Assembly (NCBI GenBank): GCA_001310415.1
Contig: BAXE01000014.1
Location: forward strand, 61,711 to 125,710
Source: Enterovibrio sp. JCM 19048
GTDB taxonomy: Bacteria; Pseudomonadota; Gammaproteobacteria; Enterobacterales; Vibrionaceae
Direction: 5' to 3'
Length of the DNA stretch: 64,000 nt
The position numbers and the translations under genes are program-made. Of this stretch, positions 58,879-64,000 are shown one piece after another. A model generated the notes under the pieces. That model saw only the letters and a list, made by a program, of their open reading frames with translations, made no database searches and was not told where the DNA came from. Within the stretch, counting starts at the first letter, position 1; each line of letters begins with the position of its first letter.

Positions 58879-59865
58879 TTATTGCTGGATAAATGAAAGC
58901 AGGATCTCTTCCAGTTCATCCCACGGCAGCGGGTCTTTGTCGATCACTTCGACTTTAGATTCCACGCCATCCAGACTGATTGGCGTGACCGTCACCATTT
59001 GGTTCACCACGTTGAACGCAAACATGCCGTCGTCAGTTTTCATCACCGCTTTTACGCGCTCAGCGTTGAGGTTGGAAAACAGGCCATAGAGCGAATCAAA
59101 CGGGAATACAGTGTTCGGTTCAAACACCCAGCCACAGCTGACATAGCCCTGCCCTTTGTTTTCCTTGCGGCAGAATTTCTGACCCGGTTCAAGTTCAAAC
59201 GGCGGCATTTCATCACCGTCGTGTGAGTGGTGGTGGCCAAATTGAGCGTTGCGGTCAACACGTGGCAATGACAGCCATTCTGGGTTCAGCTGCCCCTGCT
59301 CGACATAGCCTGCCGCCAGCTTGGCAATTTCAGAATTCGCCACATAGGCATCAAACGCGGCCAGATCTTCTGGCGAAGATAAATCGACCTTGTTGGCTAC
59401 TACGACATCTGCCAGTGCCAGTTGATCCTGGAAATTCTGGTTTTCGGTGTAGCGTGCATCTGCGAAGTTGCGTGCATCCACCAGCGTGATGGTCGCATTG
59501 AGTTCGATATAGTTTTCGTAATGCTCAGAAAGCAGTTTGCCAATAATGTCTTTTGGATGACCCAATCCGGTTGGCTCAATCAACAGGCGATCAGGATTTT
59601 GCGCCAATAATGCATTGATGCCGATTGCCATTGGCAAGCCTGCCACACAGCACATACAGCCGCCTGGGACTTCTTTGACTATCGCGCCCTGCTCGCTCAG
59701 GAATGCACCGTCGACACCCACTTCACCAAACTCGTTTACCAATACCGCCCAGTTTTCGTTTTCAGGCTTCTGTTTAAGCAAATTCAGGATCGCAGTGGTT
59801 TTTCCAACACCCAGGAATCCGGTGATGATATTTGTCGGAACTTTTTTCGTCAGTTTTTCGGCCAT
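58879..59865 (-). CDS. CobW/COG0523 GTPase metallochaperone
   Basis: About 328 residues, intact. Walker A TGFLGVGKTTAIL, metal motif GGCMCCVAGLP (CxCC), Glu of LLIEPTGLGHP, and NKVD. A His-rich segment (FGHHHSHDGDE) follows the GTPase domain and should bind zinc or similar metal. The C-terminal CobW domain ends in LLSFIQQ. A metal-insertion role, probably for zinc, is inferred from the family. GGAAA supports the ATG at 59865. Confidence 0.9.
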   Translation of the reverse strand: MAEKLTKKVPTNIITGFLGVGKTTAILNLLKQKPENENWAVLVNEFGEVGVDGAFLSEQGAIVKEVPGGCMCCVAGLPMAIGINALLAQNPDRLLIEPTGLGHPKDIIGKLLSEHYENYIELNATITLVDARNFADARYTENQNFQDQLALADVVVANKVDLSSPEDLAAFDAYVANSEIAKLAAGYVEQGQLNPEWLSLPRVDRNAQFGHHHSHDGDEMPPFELEPGQKFCRKENKGQGYVSCGWVFEPNTVFPFDSLYGLFSNLNAERVKAVMKTDDGMFAFNVVNQMVTVTPISLDGVESKVEVIDKDPLPWDELEEILLSFIQQ

Positions 59866-60080
59866 TTTTGTTTCCATGTACGGGCAGCGCCAAGAAAGCG
59901 AAGTGTATCAAGCTGTTTTCAAGAAGGGAGTGTTTTTTCCGTTTTCGACTGCAATCGAACAAACTTTCAGCACATAGAAATGGTCTATCTCACTAAAAGG
60001 TAAAGATGATTGGTGCGTTTACGCATTGCTGATAACCTCAAAGTAATAAGAGAAAAACTCACTCTGGCGAGGAGAAACGA

Positions 60081-61465
60081 ATGTTAAATCCAAACACTGC
60101 CAAGGCCGTGATTGATCACGCGCTGTTTTTGGGGGCAGATTTTGCGGAGCTGTTTGTTGAAAGACATCACTCCGGTAGCGTTGAAGTGCTTTCCGGTGAC
60201 GTCGATAAAGTGAATTCAGGCATCGATTTTGGTATCGGTATCCGTCTATTTTTCGGCCATAAAGTGCTTTATGGCTACACCAACAGTCAGGATGAAGAAA
60301 AGCTTAAGCAGGTCACCTCCCTGCTGTGTGCGAAAGACAAACGTGACCAGATTGCACAAGCTGGCGCATTGAACTTCATGCAGCGCGAAGACCGCCATCC
60401 GGTCAGCCAGCCTTTCTCGACCAACAACCATGTTGAAGAGAAAATTGCATTCCTTAAGCGTGTTGCGCCCGCGCCCGTGCTGAAAGCGACAAAATCTCGC
60501 AGATTGTCAGCCGCATCCTTCAGCGCGAGCAGCAGATTGAGATCTTCAACTCTACTGGCCTTCATGCGCAGGATACCCGCCATTACACCCGCATTGCTTC
60601 ATCGGTTGTAGCGACTCTGGGCAATGAGCAGGCTACCGGTTACGAAGCACCGGGCATGCTGTCCGGCTGGGAATTTAACAGCCAAATCGACCCGGAAGCG
60701 CTGGGCGAAATGGCCGCCAAGCAGGCGCTGATTAAGCTCGGCGCATCAGCCTGTCCTTCCGGTGAAATGCCGGTGGTAATTGGTAACGGTTTTGGTGGCG
60801 TGATTTTCCACGAAGCCTGTGGTCACCTGCTGGAAACCACTTCGGTTGCCAAGAAGGCGTCGGTCTTCCACGACAAGATGGGCGAAATGATTGCAAACCC
60901 AGTCGTGAATGCGGTCGACGATGGCTTGATGACCAATGAATGGGGTTCTATCAACATCGATGATGAAGGCATGGAAACCCAACGTACCCAACTGATCAAA
61001 GACGGTAAGCTCACCAGCTTTATGGTTGACCACATGGGCAGTCTGAAAACCGGCTTTGAACGCACAGGCTCTGGCCGTCGTGAATCTTACAAATACGCGC
61101 CGACCTCGCGCATGCGCAACACCTTCATCGAAGCGGGTAATGATTCGTTTGAAGAGATGATTGGCAGCATTGAGCGCGGTATTTACGCCAAGAAGATGGG
61201 TGGCGGCTCCGTGCAGCCAGGCACCGGCGAGTTTAACTTCGCCGTGCAGGAAGCCTACCTGATTGAAAACGGTAAAGTGACCAAGCCGCTAAAATCCGCC
61301 ACGCTTATCAGCACAGGGCCAAAAGTGCTGAAAGAGATCAGCATGGTGGGCAAAGACTTCGAACTTGCCGCCGGTATGTGTGGTTCAGTGAGCGGTTCTG
61401 TTCCCACCACGGTTGGGCAGGCAGCGCTGAAAGTCGACAATATCCTGGTAGGAGGCGGTAACTGA
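60081..61465 (+). CDS. TldD-family metallopeptidase, frameshifted
   Basis: About 461 residues. Zinc motif VIFHEACGHLLE (HExxxH) with GSGRRESYKYAPTSRMRNT and AYLIENGKVTKPLKSATLIS. The N-terminal domain is MLNPNTAKAVIDHALFLGADFAEL. An indel near 60470 changes frame; after it the sequence continues SQIVSRILQREQQIEIFNS. TldD with PmbA/TldE forms a heterodimer that trims unfolded peptides and antitoxins. It ends 1 base into the next gene. Confidence 0.9.
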
Positions 61466-62804
61466 TGAGCGAAATGAAAACATTGGAAAACGCCATTGAG
61501 CAGGTGCTTGAACTGGCGAGAAAAAGTGGCGCAGAAGCGGATGTGATTGCATCAAGCAGCGAAAGCTTCAGCTGAAAGCTGATCAGGCGAATTGTCTGAA
61601 TACAAGGTCACAGCCAGCCAGGTGATTGGTGTTCGCGTGATCAAAGATGAACACGTGGCGATTAGCTATTCCGAATCACTGGAGCCTGAAAATCTGGCGC
61701 AGATGGTTGATCAGGCGCTGACCAATGCCAGCTTTACCAAAAAAGATCCGCTGCAGAAAATCCGCGCGGAAGGTTTAAACATCAGCACGGATTATCCGGA
61801 AATCTACCAGCAGGATAACGCCACCGCCGAACAAAAAATCGAGTTGGCGCTGTCGCTGGAAGGCAAAATCCGCGAGAAACCGCTAGCGAAAAGTGCCCCG
61901 TACAACGGTTACAGCGAAAACAGTTCCCTGCTGTTACTGGGAAACACACTTGGCACCCGCTGTTCTCACCGCGAACGCACACTGAGCTGCTACACCACGG
62001 CGCTGATTGATCATAATGACAAGCAAGCGATGCATATTGCCGCTTCTGTTGCCCGTACTTTCGACGGCCTGACGCCAGAGAAGATCATCGAAGATGCTTA
62101 CGAAATGGCGGAAGCATTGCTGGAGGGAGCGCCAGTTCCAACCGGTCAGTATTCAGTGATCTTTGAACAGGATTGCCTGAACGAAGTGTTGGGTGCGTTT
62201 GGTTCAGTGTTCTCCGGCGAATGGGCGAAAAAAGGCATTAATCCTTGGCGCAATAAAGTGGGTGAACAGATTGCCAGCCACTGCTGACGTTGACCGATGT
62301 TGCCTATATGCCGGGTGGTCATGCCATTAAAGCATTCGATGGCGAAGGCTTCGCAACGGCAGATACACCGCTGATTCAGGACGGTGTGCTGACTGGCTTA
62401 CTGCACAACTCAGCCACTGCGGCGCATTTTGGCGTGGCACATACTCCGAATGCTGGCCGTTCGGCGAAGGTTCTCTCAGCATTGCTTCACGCCATGATGT
62501 GATTGGCGCTGGCAAGAGCAGCGAAGCCGAAGTGACTGCCGGTGAATATCTGGAACTGGTAGAGCTTCAGGGCGTGCATTCCGGTGCGGATTCCGTCAGC
62601 GGCGAATTCTCGTTTGGCGCTAGTGGCTTCCTGTGCCGCGATGGCAAGCGTATCCAACCGGTTCGCGGCATTACGGTGGCAGGCAACTTCTACACCATGA
62701 TCAAAGAAGTGGAAGCAGTCAGCAACACCGTGATCGCCAACTACGACGGTCACTTCTTCGCACCTATGATCCGCTTTGCGCGACTGAGCATCGCCGGTAA
62801 GTAA
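61465..62804 (+). CDS. PmbA/TldE-family protein, several frameshifts
   Basis: About 447 residues after repair. Landmarks MKTLENAIEQVLELARKSGAEADVIASSSESFS, LKADQAELSEYKVTASQVIGVRVI, YSENSSLLLLGNTLGTRCSHRERTLSCYTTALI, and FGASGFLCRDGKRIQPVRGITVAGNFYTMIKEVEAV. Indels are seen near 61573, 61596, 62284 and 62470. Its ATG overlaps the tldD stop (TGATG). It lacks the zinc motif, as expected for the TldE-type partner. Confidence 0.88.
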
Positions 62805-62819
62805 TATATAAAGAAAAAG

Positions 62820-62857
62820 TCCCGTATTGGCATACCGCTTGGTGATGTCGATACGGG
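62820..62857 (+). terminator. Hairpin after the TldD/PmbA pair
   Basis: CCCGTATTGGCAT / ATGTCGATACGGG, two mismatches, no strong U-run. Confidence 0.45.
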
Positions 62858-62876
62858 CATCTTATAGGACAAAATC

Positions 62877-63383
62877 ATGCAGTCTTTGCCTATCACCACC
62901 CAGCGCCTCACCCTGCGTCTTCTCAATGAAAGCGATGCTAGTTTTATCAACCGACTCTACAACACCCCGGGCTTTTTGTACTTTGTCGGTGATAAAAACA
63001 TCCGCAGCGATATTGATGCGGCGGTATACCTGCGATCAACCTTGATTCCAATGTACAAAGACCGGTTTATGGGGTTGTTGGCAGTAGAGCTGAAAGACTC
63101 CGGTGAACCGATTGGCGTGTGTGGTTTAATTGACCGCGATACGCTGGATGATATCGATTTGGGGTTTGGCTACTTGCCCGAATATGAGGGCTTGGGATAT
63201 GCGAGAGAAGCGGCTGAGCTGATGATAGATGTTGCCAGGAATACGCTGGGAATGACGTCACTTATTGCTATCACGCTGGAAGACAACCACCGATGTTTGA
63301 GCTTGTTGGATAAACTGGATTTTGTTGAGCAATCGGGCTCGCGACCGGAACCCGATGTTGTGCTGCTGAAACGTCGCCTCTGA
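62877..63383 (+). CDS. GNAT acetyltransferase (RimJ/RimL type)
   Basis: 168 residues, intact. ITTQRLTLRLLNESDASFINRLYNTPGFLYFVGDK opening, EPIGVCGLIDRDTLDDIDLGFGYLPEYEGLGYAREAAELMI (acetyl-CoA loop GLGYA) and NHRCLSLLDKLDFVEQ. Probably acetylates a protein N-terminus or small amine; substrate unknown. Confidence 0.9.
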   Translation: MQSLPITTQRLTLRLLNESDASFINRLYNTPGFLYFVGDKNIRSDIDAAVYLRSTLIPMYKDRFMGLLAVELKDSGEPIGVCGLIDRDTLDDIDLGFGYLPEYEGLGYAREAAELMIDVARNTLGMTSLIAITLEDNHRCLSLLDKLDFVEQSGSRPEPDVVLLKRRL

Positions 63384-63394
63384 TTAAGCGCAAT

Positions 63395-63868
63395 CTAGAG
63401 GAGCAAATCTTCTTCAATGCGCATAAAACGATCGGCGCTGTTGATCAGGGAATTAGCAGTCAGCGCCGGTACGCCGAACACAATGGCTTCTTTGCCATAA
63501 CGTTCACGCACTTTGTTGAGCAGTAAATCAAAATCCCCATCACCGGAAAGCAGGATCACCGCATCGACTTCAGGCGCCAACTCCATCACGTCAATGGCGA
63601 TACCCACATCCCAATCCCCTTTCGTGCTGCCATCGGCACGCTGAATATAAGGTTTCAGCTTCACTTCAAAACCGATATGGCGCAGTGCATCCTGGAATTT
63701 AATTTGCTGATCGTCATCGCGGCGGATCGCATAGGCAGTCGCATGCACCACCTCGCCCATCTCCTGCAATTTTTGCCACAGTTTGCGGTAATTAAACTGA
63801 CGGCCATAAGCCTGTCGGGTGGTGTAATAGATATTTTGAACGTCTGCAAATACGGCAATTTTCTTCAA
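63395..63868 (-). CDS. NYN-domain (LabA/DUF88) RNase-like protein
   Basis: 157 residues, intact. PIN-like NYN motifs KKIAVFADVQNIYY (Asp, Asn), GDWDVGIAIDVMEL and VILLSGDGDFDLLLNKVRE (Asp residues) support metal-dependent RNase activity. GTPS-type loops and hydrophobic beta strands match the LabA-like family. Target RNA unknown. It is convergent with the GNAT gene. Confidence 0.88.
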   Translation of the reverse strand: MKKIAVFADVQNIYYTTRQAYGRQFNYRKLWQKLQEMGEVVHATAYAIRRDDDQQIKFQDALRHIGFEVKLKPYIQRADGSTKGDWDVGIAIDVMELAPEVDAVILLSGDGDFDLLLNKVRERYGKEAIVFGVPALTANSLINSADRFMRIEEDLLL

Positions 63869-64000
63869 GGGGAATTCCGGTGTGCTGTTGTGAGATCACG
63901 GGGAGGATAACACACCGGAAGAACAAAAATCAGAACAGAGACAGGGATACGCCCAGATTGATAAAGTGATCAACATTGATGCCATACTAGGGTCTGTTGA

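Noticed and set aside
1..62804. Genome decay (symbiont-like) as the cause of the many frameshifts
   Set aside because: Breaks are nearly all single-base homopolymer changes with conserved sequence on both sides, and few nonsense substitutions were seen outside the IS remnant.

Overview
The window (64 kb, roughly half G+C outside one AT-rich stretch) reads as chromosome of a marine gammaproteobacterium, most probably a Vibrionaceae member. The evidence is the NrdD/NrdG, MenI, TldD/PmbA and YlqF homologues, the widespread-colonisation Tad locus, DgcN/DgcA, and FNR- and FabR-like operators of gamma-proteobacterial type. A Grimontia/Enterovibrio-like genus is possible but unproven.

Layout. 1-7119 (minus): urea uptake and hydrolysis (urtABCDE, ureD, ureA, start of ureB) behind a sigma-54-type promoter. 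7444-16301: housekeeping and metabolism (DUF4174 protein, phenylalanine hydroxylase phhA with its recycling partner phhB, an EAL phosphodiesterase, YlqF GTPase, DyP peroxidase, RidA, YceI, an aromatic/aspartate aminotransferase, a retropepsin-like protease). 16415-19013: anaerobic ribonucleotide reductase nrdDG with two FNR-like boxes. 19496-23823: a secreted EEP nuclease/phosphatase-like protein, DUF2797, MenI and an M48 lipoprotein. 24446-36651: a complete Tad/Flp pilus locus (flp to tadG plus an OmpA-like gene). 36751-42716 (minus): a REC-CheC/CheX-PAS signalling pair, a coiled-coil membrane protein, a MOSC-flavin reductase-ferredoxin fusion and a large unknown. 42940-46002: LysR regulator divergent from dgcN-dgcA (D-glutamate catabolism). 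46196-47892: delta-9 desaturase under a FabR-like palindrome, then a GNAT enzyme. 47913-57000: accessory region, partly AT-rich, with small orphan genes, two GST-like proteins, an IS630 remnant and a pertussis-toxin-S1-like ADP-ribosyltransferase gene. 57043-63868: RluA, a CobW-type GTPase, a TldD/PmbA pair, GNAT and a NYN-domain protein.

The most exciting item is at 54305-56095. It encodes a secreted protein with a signal peptide, an ADP-ribosyltransferase domain carrying every key motif of pertussis toxin S1 (Arg, His, STS, Gln-x-Glu, Cys), and a long C-terminal array of calcium-loop repeats with paired cysteines. No separate B subunit gene is next to it, so the repeat array may be the delivery or receptor-binding part.

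A caution governs the whole annotation. About thirty genes are broken by single-base indels, nearly all deletions in short homopolymers, and putting one base back restores a conserved family sequence each time. Even essential-type genes are hit. I read this as residual sequencing error in an unpolished assembly, and I annotate such genes as single CDSs spanning the frameshift. The IS630 remnant, which carries an in-frame nonsense codon, is the one clear true pseudogene.
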